From Deltaproteobacteria bacterium (GTDB lineage: Bacteria; Desulfobacterota; Desulfuromonadia; Desulfuromonadales; BM103): 64,000 bases of DNA. Under the pieces are notes generated by a model that made no database searches, was not told the origin of the DNA, and worked only from the letters and a program-made list of their open reading frames with translations. The position numbers and the translations under genes were made by a program. The DNA lies in NCBI GenBank assembly GCA_024636215.1, contig JAGXHL010000049.1, positions 62,001 to 126,000 of the forward strand. The letters run 5' to 3'. Positions 1 through 11,682 of the stretch are shown here, piece by piece (position 1 is the stretch's first letter; each line of letters begins with the position of its first letter).

Positions 1-27
1 CTCCTTGTGTGTGGTCAGGTCAGCCAT
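1..27 (-). CDS. narJ: Start of a gene directly after narH, probably nitrate reductase chaperone NarJ (partial)
   Basis: Only the first nine codons are in the window; the gene runs off the left edge. The ATG lies two bases after the narH stop, so it is in the same operon. In narGHJI operons the gene after narH encodes NarJ, the TorD-family chaperone that helps insert Mo-bisMGD into NarG. The visible residues (MADLTTHKE) are too few to confirm the family, so the name rests on position. A narI-type or other gene is possible. Confidence 0.45.
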
Positions 28-29
28 AA

Positions 30-1517
30 TCACCACCGTCTCTTCGGCGCTTTACGGCTGCCGAAGCCCATTGACTGCCTGTATTTTTCGGGATCCATAC
101 CTGCCTCAACCGCTTGTTCGCGCAGCAGCGGCGGCACTACAATCCGCTCCTTGATGCGGGTCAGGCTGGTCATACGGTAGATGGCATCCAGCGCCTGGTG
201 GTCGAGTCCGGCCAGCTCACGCGCCTTGACGACTTCGGCCTCGGCCAGGTCGCCGACGGTTTCGGCCCGGCGCTGGAGACGCACCGCGATCAGGCGGCGA
301 TAGACCGCCTTGACCTCTTCCTCGTTGCCGCCGGCAAACATCCCGGCCAGGTACATCAGTGGCAGGCGGGCCTGCTCGAGGCTGGTAAAGAAATCATCTG
401 CCAGTTTCTGGGTGCCCTGCTGTTCGCTTGAGAGTACCGGCAACAAGGGCGGCACGTAAAAAAGCATCGGCAGGGTGCGGAACTCGGGGTGCAACGGCAG
501 GGCGATCCCCCACTCCTTGACGAACTTGTAGACCGGTGATTTCTGCGCGGCCTGGATGATCTGTTCGGCCATCCCCGCCTCGCGCGCCGCAGTGAGCACT
601 TGGGGGTCGAAGGGATCGAGAATCATCTCACGCTGGGCGGCGGCCAGTTCACCGTCACTCTTCATCGCGGTCGCTTCGATCTGGTCGGCATCGTAGAGCA
701 GCACGCCGAGATAGCGGATCCGACCGACGCAGGAATGAAAACAGGCCGGGGCGTCGCCCGCCTCCTGGCGCGGGTAACAGAGAATGCATTTTTCCGATTT
801 GCCGCTGCTCCAGCCGTAATAGGTCTTCTTGTAGGGACAGGCTGAGACACACATCCGCCAGCCGCGGCATTTGTCCTGGTTGATCAGCACGACGCCGTCC
901 TCGCCGCGCTTGTAGATCGCCCCCGAGGGGCAGCTGGCGACGCAGGCCGGATTGCTGCAGTGGTTGCAGATCCGCGGCAGGTGGAACATCACCATCTTCT
1001 CGATGGCGAACAGCTGCTGCTGCTGTTCTGCGCTCAGCTCAATGACACCGGGATCGTTGGCGGCGTAAACTTTTGAACCGGAGAGATCATCGTCCCAGTT
1101 GGGACCGGCTTCGATCTTCATCGGTTTGCCGCTGACCATCGAGATGGCTCGGGCGGTCGGCTGATCGGTCCCGGCCGGAGCATTGGTCAGATCGGCGTAC
1201 TTGTAGGTAAAGGGCTCGTAGTAGTCGTCCATGGTCGGCAGGTCGGGGTTATGAAAAATCTTGCCGATGGTTGCAGCCCGGCCCCCCTGCTTGAGTCGCA
1301 GTTGGCTGCCAACCCGTTCCCAGCCGCCGTTGTATTTCTTCTGATCTTCCCATTGGGTCGGGTAGCCGGTGCCGGGCTTGGTTTCGACGTTGTTCCACCA
1401 CATGTATTCATTGCCGCGGCGGTCGGTCCACAGGTTCTTGCAGGCGATGCTGCAGGTGTGACAGCCGATGCACTTGTCGAGGTGAAAGACCGATGAGACC
1501 TGTGCGCGAATGTTCAT
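30..1517 (-). CDS. narH: Respiratory nitrate reductase beta subunit NarH
   Basis: A 495-residue iron-sulfur electron-transfer subunit that passes electrons from the membrane side to the Mo catalytic subunit NarG. A first cysteine group C16-x2-C19-x2-C22-x3-C26 is followed in the middle by CNHCSNPACVASCP, then CRGWRMCVSACPYKK, where a Trp replaces one Cys as expected for the 3Fe-4S cluster of NarH. A further set reads CILCYP...CFHSCVGRIRYLG. Length is close to E. coli NarH (about 512 residues). It follows narG after a 121-base gap holding a palindromic repeat and precedes the probable narJ. No signal peptide is seen. Confidence is high because all four cluster motifs are in the expected order. 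Confidence 0.97.
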   Translation of the reverse strand: MNIRAQVSSVFHLDKCIGCHTCSIACKNLWTDRRGNEYMWWNNVETKPGTGYPTQWEDQKKYNGGWERVGSQLRLKQGGRAATIGKIFHNPDLPTMDDYYEPFTYKYADLTNAPAGTDQPTARAISMVSGKPMKIEAGPNWDDDLSGSKVYAANDPGVIELSAEQQQQLFAIEKMVMFHLPRICNHCSNPACVASCPSGAIYKRGEDGVVLINQDKCRGWRMCVSACPYKKTYYGWSSGKSEKCILCYPRQEAGDAPACFHSCVGRIRYLGVLLYDADQIEATAMKSDGELAAAQREMILDPFDPQVLTAAREAGMAEQIIQAAQKSPVYKFVKEWGIALPLHPEFRTLPMLFYVPPLLPVLSSEQQGTQKLADDFFTSLEQARLPLMYLAGMFAGGNEEEVKAVYRRLIAVRLQRRAETVGDLAEAEVVKARELAGLDHQALDAIYRMTSLTRIKERIVVPPLLREQAVEAGMDPEKYRQSMGFGSRKAPKRRW

Positions 1518-1558
1518 GGTTAATCTCCTGATTCTGCCGATCGAAAATCGTATCTGCC

Positions 1559-1623
1559 GTAGGGGCGCAGCATGCTGCGCCCTTTCTGTCGCGAAAGGCG
1601 GGCATAGCGTGCTGTGCCCCTAC
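1559..1623. repeat. 65-bp palindromic element between narG and narH
   Basis: The ends are exact inverted repeats (GTAGGGGC and GCCCCTAC), and inside the left half is a perfect 20-bp palindrome centred on GCATGC. The right half is a degenerate copy of the same design. The element sits in the only sizeable gap inside the nar operon. Short GTAGGGGC palindromes of this kind are dispersed repeats in many genomes. It could act as an RNA hairpin that stabilises or attenuates message between narG and narH. No coding content is seen. Confidence 0.75.
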
Positions 1624-1638
1624 ACCCCCATGACACCC

Positions 1639-5258
<3,620 letters not shown>

Positions 5259-5262
<4 letters not shown>

Positions 5263-5789
5263 GCTGCTCCTCCCTTTTGCAAACGCACCTGTTCAACCAG
5301 CGGACGGCGTACGGCCTTGAACCTTCGCCAGCCTAAGGCACCTATAATAATCATGAGAATGACCATTCCAATGCCGACATGCCCAGCCAGGCCGGCGCCG
5401 ATGCTAGCGGCGTCCCGGTCAGCCACTGCCGCGAAAAAAGCTGTCAGGTCGGCAATTTCCTCTGCAGTTAAAGGACGGTCGGTAAAAATCGCCGACATGC
5501 TTTCGAAGACCGAGGGATCTTCCAGTACGGCCGCGACACCTTCTTCACCGTAATCATTAAATATCGCCGTGAGGTCGGGGCCGTAATTGGCACCGGCTGC
5601 ATAGCCCAGCTCGTGCCCGGCAACCCCGTGACAGGCAAGGCAGGGAGCCCCACCTGCGGAAAACGCAAGCGTGCCAACGTAGAGATCCTCGCCCCGACCG
5701 GGATCTCCCTGTTGACTCCACGCAGGAGCCGCCGTCAAAAGCACTCCAATTACCAGCAACATAAAACTTTTCCACAGTCGTTTTGTCAT
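5259..5789 (-). CDS. Membrane-anchored monohaem cytochrome c of the nitrate reductase operon
   Basis: This 176-residue protein has an N-terminal signal peptide (about residues 1-25, ending AAPAWS), one c-haem site C50-L-A-C53-H54, a likely distal Met near residue 96 and a C-terminal membrane segment at about 137-155 followed by a basic tail. The haem domain should face the periplasm, with only the tail in the cytoplasm. It is the first gene of the nar operon and overlaps narG by four bases. Several bacteria carry an extra cytochrome c (NarC-like) with their nar genes that helps route electrons to NarI. That role is inferred here from the overlap. No haem protein name can be assigned from sequence alone. 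Confidence 0.88.
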
Positions 5790-5970
5790 CGGCTCACCTC
5801 GAATCTTTCAAAAACAAGTTTTCTTTCGTTGCCGATACCATGCAGCAAAAAATCAAAAAAGAAGCAATCTGCAATGATAGTCACCCTGTAAATTTCAGTA
5901 AAAACCTTACCACCAATATTAAAACATTCTACTTTGTCTATTTGAATAACACGCTGTTTTATTCTTGTAA

Positions 5971-5984
5971 TTGACACAAATCAA
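5971..5984. promoter_or_regulatory. FNR/CRP-like palindrome in the nar-mobA divergent region
   Basis: The sequence TTGACACAAATCAA fits the FNR consensus TTGAT-N4-ATCAA with one mismatch. It lies in the AT-rich gap between the divergent nar operon (start near 5789) and mobA (start near 6041). FNR-family control of nitrate respiration is well established, so control by low oxygen or NO is plausible. The site is about 57 bases from the mobA start and 182 from the cytochrome start. The rest of the 250-bp gap shows no gene. Confidence 0.5.
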
Positions 5985-6040
5985 AAATCAAAAATTAAAC
6001 ATCTTGAATTTTTTGGGTGGAATTATATACTGACGTCGCT

Positions 6041-6640
6041 ATGCAAATTTCGCACAACGGAAAAGTTAAAGATGCAACCGGAGTTCTCCTTGCAGGCGGC
6101 AAGAGCAGGCGAATGGGCCGGGACAAAGCCTCGATCGAACTCTCAGGCAGGCCCTTGTTCTCGCGGGCGCTGGAGTGGCTGTGTCAACACTTTTCGACCG
6201 TCACAATCGCGGGGGACAGGCCGGACCTCGAGTTGGATGACATAACATCCATACCAGATCTCTATCCGGGGAGCGCTCTGGGTGGACTCTTTACAGCTTT
6301 ATCTGCGGCCAAAACCGATTGGGTCTTTGTCATGCCCTGTGACATGCCGCATCCAGATACCAGGTTGCTCAACCTGCTTTTCGAGTTGCGCGAGGGCGCC
6401 GACGCGGTCGTGCCAAAGACACTCGCCGGATATGAACCTCTGTTTGCGTTCTATCACAAGCGCTGTCTTGCGGTCTTCGAAGACGCTCTCAAAAACGGCC
6501 GGAACAGTATCTTTGCTCTTTATCCGCAACTGCAGGTGCGTTGTCTGCAATGGCAGGACATGCCTCATGGATGGGAGAAAAGCCTGACGAACATCAATAC
6601 CCCGGAAGAGCTTGAGAGCTTCAAGGAGGGCCATAAATGA
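6041..6640 (+). CDS. mobA: Molybdenum cofactor guanylyltransferase MobA
   Basis: MobA transfers GMP from GTP to Mo-molybdopterin, a step needed for the bisMGD cofactor of NarG. The N-terminus carries the nucleotide-binding signature LLAGGKSRRMGRDK, followed by MPCDMPH, the family's acidic metal/GTP site. An in-frame GTG at 6017 would add eight residues. I chose the ATG at 6041 because it puts the glycine-rich loop about 12 residues in, as usual; neither start has a strong ribosome binding site. It overlaps mobB by ATGA. Located next to nar, it probably supplies cofactor to nitrate reductase. Confidence 0.93.
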   Translation: MQISHNGKVKDATGVLLAGGKSRRMGRDKASIELSGRPLFSRALEWLCQHFSTVTIAGDRPDLELDDITSIPDLYPGSALGGLFTALSAAKTDWVFVMPCDMPHPDTRLLNLLFELREGADAVVPKTLAGYEPLFAFYHKRCLAVFEDALKNGRNSIFALYPQLQVRCLQWQDMPHGWEKSLTNINTPEELESFKEGHK

Positions 6641-7146
6641 AACCACCGGTTGTTTCGATCATTGCCAAAAGCGGTACAGGCAAAACCACCCTGCTCGAAA
6701 AACTGATCGCCGAGATGAAAAGGCGTGGCTACACAATCGGTGTCATCAAGCATGATGCCCATCGCTTCGACATCGACCACCAGGGCAAGGACTCCTGGCG
6801 GCTGACTCAGACGGGCGCTGACACCATGTTGATCAGCTCTCATGAAAAACTCGCCATAGTCAAAAAGCATCCTCTGCAAAGCGAACCTTCACTGGCAGCG
6901 ATGGTCCACAACTACTTCCAGGATGTCGACCTTGTCTTGACCGAGGGCTTTAAAAAAAACACCATGCCGAAAATCGAGGTGCATCGCCGCGCAAAAAGTC
7001 AGGAACTGCTCTGCCGTGGTCAAGAGCGTGACGAAACCCTGATTGCCGTTGCCACGGACAGCGTTTTGCAGGTTGATGTCCCCCAATACGACATTAATGA
7101 TGCAGCGGGGCTTTGCGACCTGATCATCAAACGCTATCTGTCATGA
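6637..7146 (+). CDS. mobB: Molybdopterin-guanine dinucleotide biosynthesis adapter MobB
   Basis: A 169-residue GTP-binding protein with a Walker A motif near the start (SGTGKTT) and the MobB-typical VIKHDAH and LTEGFKK segments. MobB binds MobA and assists guanylation or cofactor delivery; it is not essential in E. coli. The start overlaps the mobA stop and its stop overlaps the next start, so mobA, mobB and the regulator gene are translationally coupled. Length matches the family. Confidence 0.93.
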   Translation: MKPPVVSIIAKSGTGKTTLLEKLIAEMKRRGYTIGVIKHDAHRFDIDHQGKDSWRLTQTGADTMLISSHEKLAIVKKHPLQSEPSLAAMVHNYFQDVDLVLTEGFKKNTMPKIEVHRRAKSQELLCRGQERDETLIAVATDSVLQVDVPQYDINDAAGLCDLIIKRYLS

Positions 7147-7505
7147 AGCACTTTCAAGTCCGCAGCAAGATCTGGCTGGAAGTTGATGGCAAACCTTTCC
7201 TCGGTGACGGCCGTTTCCGCATCCTGTCAGCCATACACAGTCAAGGATCGATCAATGCGGCGTCCCGGCAACTCGGCGTGTCGTACCGTAAAGTGTGGGC
7301 GCAATTGCAGGCCATGGAGGAGACCGCGCCTTTCTGTTTACTTGAGAAGAGAACCGGGGGCAAAGATGGCGGGGCAACCCATCTGACAGACAAAGCCCTT
7401 GAACTGTTGGAGAAATTTGCAGCAATGAAAGGTAAGGTCAACAGCGAAGCGGATCGATGTTTCGTGGCCTGCTTTGCAGATACGGAGACTATCGACAATG
7501 CTTAG
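7143..7505 (+). CDS. ModE-like one-domain molybdenum-responsive regulator (no molbindin domain)
   Basis: A 120-residue protein that corresponds to the N-terminal winged helix-turn-helix domain of ModE (SINAASRQLGVSYRKVWAQL is the recognition region). The C-terminal molybdate-binding TOBE/Mop domains of full ModE (about 260 residues) are absent. The ATG at 7143 overlaps the mobB stop, which supports this start over an upstream in-frame one. Without a molbindin domain it cannot sense molybdate in the usual way. It may sense through another partner, or act as a DNA-binding module on the adjacent mod genes. Such short ModE homologues are known near mob/mod genes. Confidence 0.85.
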   Translation: MKHFQVRSKIWLEVDGKPFLGDGRFRILSAIHSQGSINAASRQLGVSYRKVWAQLQAMEETAPFCLLEKRTGGKDGGATHLTDKALELLEKFAAMKGKVNSEADRCFVACFADTETIDNA

Positions 7506-8688
7506 CTACGATCAAGCCCTGGAACAGGTTTTAAATGAGATTCGTCCTCTCGCACCGAGACCTCTGCCTCTCGAAGAGGCACTTGGACTGATTCTGGCCT
7601 CACCGGCAAAAGCCTGTTGGGACATGCCAACCGGCAACAATTCGGCCATGGACGGTTTTGCTATTGCCGGCAACCCGGCACACAACGAGCAGACAAGGAC
7701 AATTGTCGGTTCATCCTATGCAGGGCATCCCTATGCCGAGAGAGTCGGCTTGGGCCAGGCGGTCCGCATTACAACGGGCGGACAGCTTCCGGACGGAACC
7801 GATACGGTCATACCGATCGAAGACTGTGTCGAAAGCGAAGGTAAAATTCTTCTGCCGACCTTGCCAAGACAAGGACAGCATGTTCGCTATCACGGGGAAG
7901 AGTACCGTCAAGCAGAGGTTCTCGCCGGCCCCGGGACGCCTTTGCGCGCGGGAGATATCGCCCTGCTGGCGAGTGCAGGGGTCACTCACGTCGAGGTATT
8001 TCCAAAACCCCGCATCGCTTTGATGACAACGGGCGACGAACTGGTTGAACTTGGTCAGCAACCTGGCCCAGGTCAAATCATCAATTCAAATCTGTATTTT
8101 TTAAAAGCCAGACTGCAAGAGTGCGGCTATACGCCTGTTTACCTTGGCATTGGCACAGACAACTCCAACAACCTCAACCAGGTGTTTGACCGAGCTAACG
8201 ATGTTGACCTGATTGTTTCGACAGGTGGTGTGTCGGTCGGCGAAAAAGATTGTATCAAGACGGTTCTGGAAAGTCGCGGGTTCAGAAAAATCTTCTGGAA
8301 AGTTGCTATCAAACCGGGCAAACCCGTACTGTTTGGCTTTCTCGATAAAACCCCATATTTCGGCCTCCCCGGCAACCCGGCGGCAACGGCTGCGACCTTC
8401 GAACTCTTTGTGCAACCGGCCTTGGCACGCCTTTCAGGGAGAGCAAGCTGCTTTCCGGACAAACGCACTGCGACTCTCACTGCCGAGGTTAGGACAGGAG
8501 GAAAACGTCAGGCTTTTCTGTGGTGCCGTCTGGACTGGCAAGACGCAGGCTATGTCGTGACCGTTTCCCCTCGCCAGGGATCGGGGCAATTTCGGTCATT
8601 GCAATCGGCCAATGCGTTGCTGCCTTGGCCTGTCGGAGTCGATCGACTGCAGCAGGGTGAACAGGTTGAGGTTTTGCCGTTCTTCTGA
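7498..8688 (+). CDS. moeA: Molybdopterin molybdenumtransferase MoeA
   Basis: MoeA inserts molybdate into adenylylated molybdopterin. The 396-residue protein shows the family blocks in order: NNSAMDGFAI, TTGDELV, STGGVSVGEKD and GLPGNPAA, plus a C-terminal domain IV. The ATG at 7498 overlaps the previous gene by eight bases and suits the family start better than an upstream TTG. It continues the mobAB-regulator operon and is 33 bases before modA. Length is normal for MoeA (about 400). Confidence 0.96.
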   Translation: MLSYDQALEQVLNEIRPLAPRPLPLEEALGLILASPAKACWDMPTGNNSAMDGFAIAGNPAHNEQTRTIVGSSYAGHPYAERVGLGQAVRITTGGQLPDGTDTVIPIEDCVESEGKILLPTLPRQGQHVRYHGEEYRQAEVLAGPGTPLRAGDIALLASAGVTHVEVFPKPRIALMTTGDELVELGQQPGPGQIINSNLYFLKARLQECGYTPVYLGIGTDNSNNLNQVFDRANDVDLIVSTGGVSVGEKDCIKTVLESRGFRKIFWKVAIKPGKPVLFGFLDKTPYFGLPGNPAATAATFELFVQPALARLSGRASCFPDKRTATLTAEVRTGGKRQAFLWCRLDWQDAGYVVTVSPRQGSGQFRSLQSANALLPWPVGVDRLQQGEQVEVLPFF

Positions 8689-8721
8689 TTTCAGGAGACT
8701 TTTCTTCAAAGGAAAAGACTT

Positions 8722-9459
8722 ATGCGTGCACTTCTGACAGTCCTGCTGCTCTGCCTGTTTCTGACCACGCCCGCTATGGCGGCCGAGATCCGGCTTTCGG
8801 TGGCAGCCAGCATGACCGACGCGACCAGGGCACTCATAGCCGCCTATCAGAAGAAGGTTGCAGGGGTCACGTTGCTGGCCAATTTCGCTGCCTCGGGTGC
8901 TCTTGCCAAACAGATCGCTCAAGGTGCACCGGCAGACATCTATCTCTCCGCCAACCCCAGGTGGATGAGCTACCTGGTCGAAGAAAAGCGTATCCATGCC
9001 GAGAGCGTTCGGACCTTTGCTTACAACCGACTGGTTTTCATCGGCCAGAAGGGCCTTGCGGTTAACAAGATGGAGGATCTCGCCACCCTCCAGCGCATCG
9101 CTATCGGCAGCCCCAAAAGCGTGCCGGCAGGAGATTATGCCGAACAGGCCCTCAAAGCATCCGGGCTTTATGCGCAGATGGCAACCAGGCTGGTGATGGC
9201 CCAGGACGTGCGCCAGGCGCTGGTCTACGCCGACCGGGGCGAAGCGGACGGGGCCTTCGTTTACAAGACCGATGCTCTGCTGGCGCAGCAGGCGGTCATC
9301 CTGCTGGAGGTGCCGCAGGCACTTTATGATGAGGTGACCTATCCCGTCGGCCTGACCATCGAGGGCGCAAAGAAGCCCGAGGCGGTTGCCTTCTTCGAAT
9401 TTCTCAAGACCGATGAGGCCTCTGAAATCCAAAAGAAATACGGCTTCGTGATTCGCTGA
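8722..9459 (+). CDS. modA: Molybdate ABC transporter periplasmic binding protein ModA
   Basis: A 245-residue binding protein with a clear signal peptide (cleavage after PAMA, residue 20) and the ModA hallmark VAASMTDATR directly after it, where the oxyanion is held. ASGALAKQIAQGAPADIY and GSPKSVPAGDYA are further ModA/WtpA-type motifs. Purine-rich bases precede the ATG. It is the first gene of modABC and likely co-transcribed with moeA. Binding of tungstate as well as molybdate is possible for this family. Confidence 0.96.
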   Translation: MRALLTVLLLCLFLTTPAMAAEIRLSVAASMTDATRALIAAYQKKVAGVTLLANFAASGALAKQIAQGAPADIYLSANPRWMSYLVEEKRIHAESVRTFAYNRLVFIGQKGLAVNKMEDLATLQRIAIGSPKSVPAGDYAEQALKASGLYAQMATRLVMAQDVRQALVYADRGEADGAFVYKTDALLAQQAVILLEVPQALYDEVTYPVGLTIEGAKKPEAVAFFEFLKTDEASEIQKKYGFVIR

Positions 9460-9486
9460 TGCGCCACGGCCACTGCAAGGAATGAT

Positions 9487-10182
9487 ATGGTCATGTTTGA
9501 TTTCACCCCCTCCGACTGGCAGGCGATGGAACTTTCCGCCAGGGTGGCCATGACGGCCACTCTACTTTCGCTGCCTTTCGGCTTCGCAGCCGCCTATCTG
9601 CTGGTCTTCACACGCATGCCGGGCAAAGCCCTTTTCGACGGCATTGTCAATCTGCCGCTGGTCTTGCCGCCGGTAGTGGTCGGCTATCTGCTGCTGCTCA
9701 CGCTCGGCAGCCGGGGCTGGCTCGGTGGGCTGCTGGCGGATTGGGGCATCCAGATCATCTTCACCTGGAAGGCGGCGGTTCTCGCCTCGATGGTGGTCGG
9801 CTTTCCTTTGCTGGTACGGTCCATTCGCATCGGCATGGAGGGGATCGACGCAAAGCTGATCCAGGCCTCTCGCACCCTGGGGGCCCACTGGTACGACACC
9901 CTCTTCTCGGTGATCCTGCCCCTGTCAACCCGCGCCCTGATTGCCGGCGCCTCGTTGATGTTCGCCCGCAGCCTTGGCGAGTTCGGCGCGACCATCATTA
10001 TCGCCGGCAACATCCCCGGAGTCACCCAGACCATCCCGCTGGCAATCTACGACTACACCAGCACCCCCGGTGGTGATCGCATGGCGCTGGGGTTGTGTCT
10101 GGTCTCCATCGTTCTGGCACTGACGGTGTTGATGTGCAACGAGAAACTGGTCAAACGCTTCAACCAGGGAGGCAAGCGATGA
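9487..10182 (+). CDS. modB: Molybdate ABC transporter permease ModB
   Basis: A 231-residue inner-membrane permease with about five to six transmembrane segments. The cytoplasmic EAA-type loop that docks on the ATPase reads IQASRTLGAHWYDTLFSVILP. LGEFGATIIIAGNIPG is highly characteristic of ModB. It follows modA after 27 bases and overlaps modC by ATGA. An alternative ATG two codons in (9493) cannot be excluded. Confidence 0.96.
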   Translation: MVMFDFTPSDWQAMELSARVAMTATLLSLPFGFAAAYLLVFTRMPGKALFDGIVNLPLVLPPVVVGYLLLLTLGSRGWLGGLLADWGIQIIFTWKAAVLASMVVGFPLLVRSIRIGMEGIDAKLIQASRTLGAHWYDTLFSVILPLSTRALIAGASLMFARSLGEFGATIIIAGNIPGVTQTIPLAIYDYTSTPGGDRMALGLCLVSIVLALTVLMCNEKLVKRFNQGGKR

Positions 10183-11234
10183 GACTCGAGGTCTCCCTCA
10201 AGAAAAACCTGGGTGACTTCAACTTCGCCTCTGAATTTTCGGTGGAAGGAAGTCGCATCGGCGTATTCGGCCCCTCGGGCAGCGGCAAGTCAACGCTCAT
10301 GAATATGCTTGCCGGACTGCTCAAGCCGGACGCCGGCTTGATTCGTCTGAACGGTGAGACCCTTTTTGACCAGGCCACCAGGGTTAATCAGTCCCCGGAA
10401 AAACGCCGCATCGGCGTGGTCTTCCAGCACGCCCACCTGTTTCCCCACATGAGTGTGCGCCGCAATCTGCTCTACGGCTACGTGCGGACTCCCCGCCCGG
10501 AGCGCAAAATCGACCCCGCGGACTTAATTGAAGTGCTGGGGCTTGCTGCACTGATGGAGCGTGGCGTGAACAGCCTCTCCGGGGGCGAGCGCCAGCGGGT
10601 GGCGCTGGGCCGCACGGTGCTCTCCTGCCCCCGGCTGATTCTACTCGATGAGCCACTCACCGGCCTCGACGAGGGGCTCAAATTCCAGATCATCCCTTAC
10701 CTGAAAAAGATCTTCACCGAATTCGATATGCCCCACCTTTATATCAGCCACTCCCTCAACGAGATGCGACTGATGACCGACCAGGTGCTTGAATTCCACA
10801 AAGGCGGCCTGCAGGCTCAAACCTCGGCTCACGAACTGGCCCTGCGCAGCATGGCCACCAGTCAGGTCGGTTACATCAACTTGCTGGAGTTGCGCGATCC
10901 ACGCCACCATGACGGCCTGTACGCCTACCGCTGGGGTGAACAGGAAATCTTTCTGGCTGCGGGAGGGCCCGAGTGTTTGGGCATGTTCGAACTCTCATCC
11001 AAGGATATCACCCTGTTCAAGCGGCATCCCGAGGCGACCAGCGCCCGCAACATGCTTCGGTGCCGGGTGCAGAGGATTTTCGAGGCGGGCAACAGGTTCG
11101 GGGTTGAGCTCGATTGCCATGGACAGCATCTGGTGTCGCAGGTAGTCGGCGAGGCCGTCCGCGATCTGGGGCTTGAACCGGGTAGCGAAATTATCGCCGT
11201 CATCAAGGCCTCGGCGTTTCGCAGACTCTACTGA
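10179..11234 (+). CDS. modC: Molybdate ABC transporter ATPase ModC
   Basis: A 351-residue ATPase. The Walker A motif is GPSGSGKST, the signature is LSGGERQRVALGR and Walker B is LILLDEP. The C-terminal region (about residue 280 on) is a Mop/TOBE domain ending near SEIIAVIKASAFRR, which marks ModC rather than other importers. The ATG overlaps the modB stop, and an AGGGAGG sequence upstream makes a strong ribosome site. An in-frame extension upstream is only the modB tail in another frame. Confidence 0.96.
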   Translation: MRLEVSLKKNLGDFNFASEFSVEGSRIGVFGPSGSGKSTLMNMLAGLLKPDAGLIRLNGETLFDQATRVNQSPEKRRIGVVFQHAHLFPHMSVRRNLLYGYVRTPRPERKIDPADLIEVLGLAALMERGVNSLSGGERQRVALGRTVLSCPRLILLDEPLTGLDEGLKFQIIPYLKKIFTEFDMPHLYISHSLNEMRLMTDQVLEFHKGGLQAQTSAHELALRSMATSQVGYINLLELRDPRHHDGLYAYRWGEQEIFLAAGGPECLGMFELSSKDITLFKRHPEATSARNMLRCRVQRIFEAGNRFGVELDCHGQHLVSQVVGEAVRDLGLEPGSEIIAVIKASAFRRLY

Positions 11235-11254
11235 CCAACCTTCTGCCCTTCAAG

Positions 11255-11290
11255 AAAAAAAAGCCCCACAGCCAGGAGGGACTGTGGGGC
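11255..11290 (-). terminator. Intrinsic terminator of the nqr operon
   Basis: A perfect 9-bp stem (GCCCCACAG with CTGTGGGGC, 10-base loop) is followed, on the minus strand, by eight U residues. No T run follows it on the plus strand, so it works mainly for leftward transcripts arriving from nqrM, about 165 bases upstream. modC on the plus strand ends only 20 bases before it. Confidence 0.8.
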
Positions 11291-11325
11291 AACGGGTTCT
11301 ATGGGTTTCGCTTAGGAGGTAGAAC

Positions 11326-11361
11326 ATGAAGAGTTATGTTCTGTGGTTTATATCTTACTGA
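11326..11361 (+). other. Possible 11-codon leader-type ORF with a strong ribosome site
   Basis: An ATG preceded by AGGAGG at good spacing opens an 11-codon frame (MKSYVLWFISY). The start codon lies in a 7-bp inverted repeat (AGAACAT and ATGTTCT, 11321-11342). No downstream plus-strand gene follows, so a leader-peptide role is hard to argue. It may instead be a small RNA or a chance match. It is listed because the ribosome site is unusually good. Confidence 0.2.
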
Positions 11362-11454
11362 TTTTGTCAGGTATGTCAACTGAAAAATGCAAATAAATTT
11401 TTTTTGTCAGCGACCAGGCCGTAGCTATAATACGCCTTGTGTTTTTCGTAATGT

Positions 11455-11682
11455 TCAGACAACTGGTTTTTCGTGGTTTTCCCGGGATACATCTTCCTGA
11501 TTCTCCTCGCAACAGCCGTGTTTATCCTGCTTGCCCCTCTCCCCTTCACAGTGGCAATCATGCTCCGCACCTGAAGCAGGTTTGCACCCGCCACGCAAAC
11601 CTTTGCGCTTGAGGAGAAGACCTGCTGCCAGTCCGGAAAAAGCGAGCAAAAACAATACCAGCGCGATTAAAAAGATTTTCAT
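11455..11682 (-). CDS. nqrM: Na+-NQR maturation protein NqrM (DUF539 type)
   Basis: A 75-residue protein with one N-terminal membrane segment (about 3-24), then LLKRKGLRGGC and a Cys-rich tail (DCHCEG, GCCEENQ). NqrM proteins have this form and are needed to place iron in the NqrD/NqrE subunits. The ATG overlaps the apbE stop (ATGA). The tail after the cysteines is longer and more charged than in Vibrio NqrM. Position as last gene after nqrF-apbE is the usual one. Confidence 0.85.
   Translation of the reverse strand: MKIFLIALVLFLLAFSGLAAGLLLKRKGLRGGCKPASGAEHDCHCEGERGKQDKHGCCEENQEDVSRENHEKPVV

Noticed and set aside
11376..11594. 72-codon minus-strand frame near nqrM
   Set aside because: It overlaps nqrM in another frame and runs into a poly-T rich untranslated region; basic, low-complexity product.
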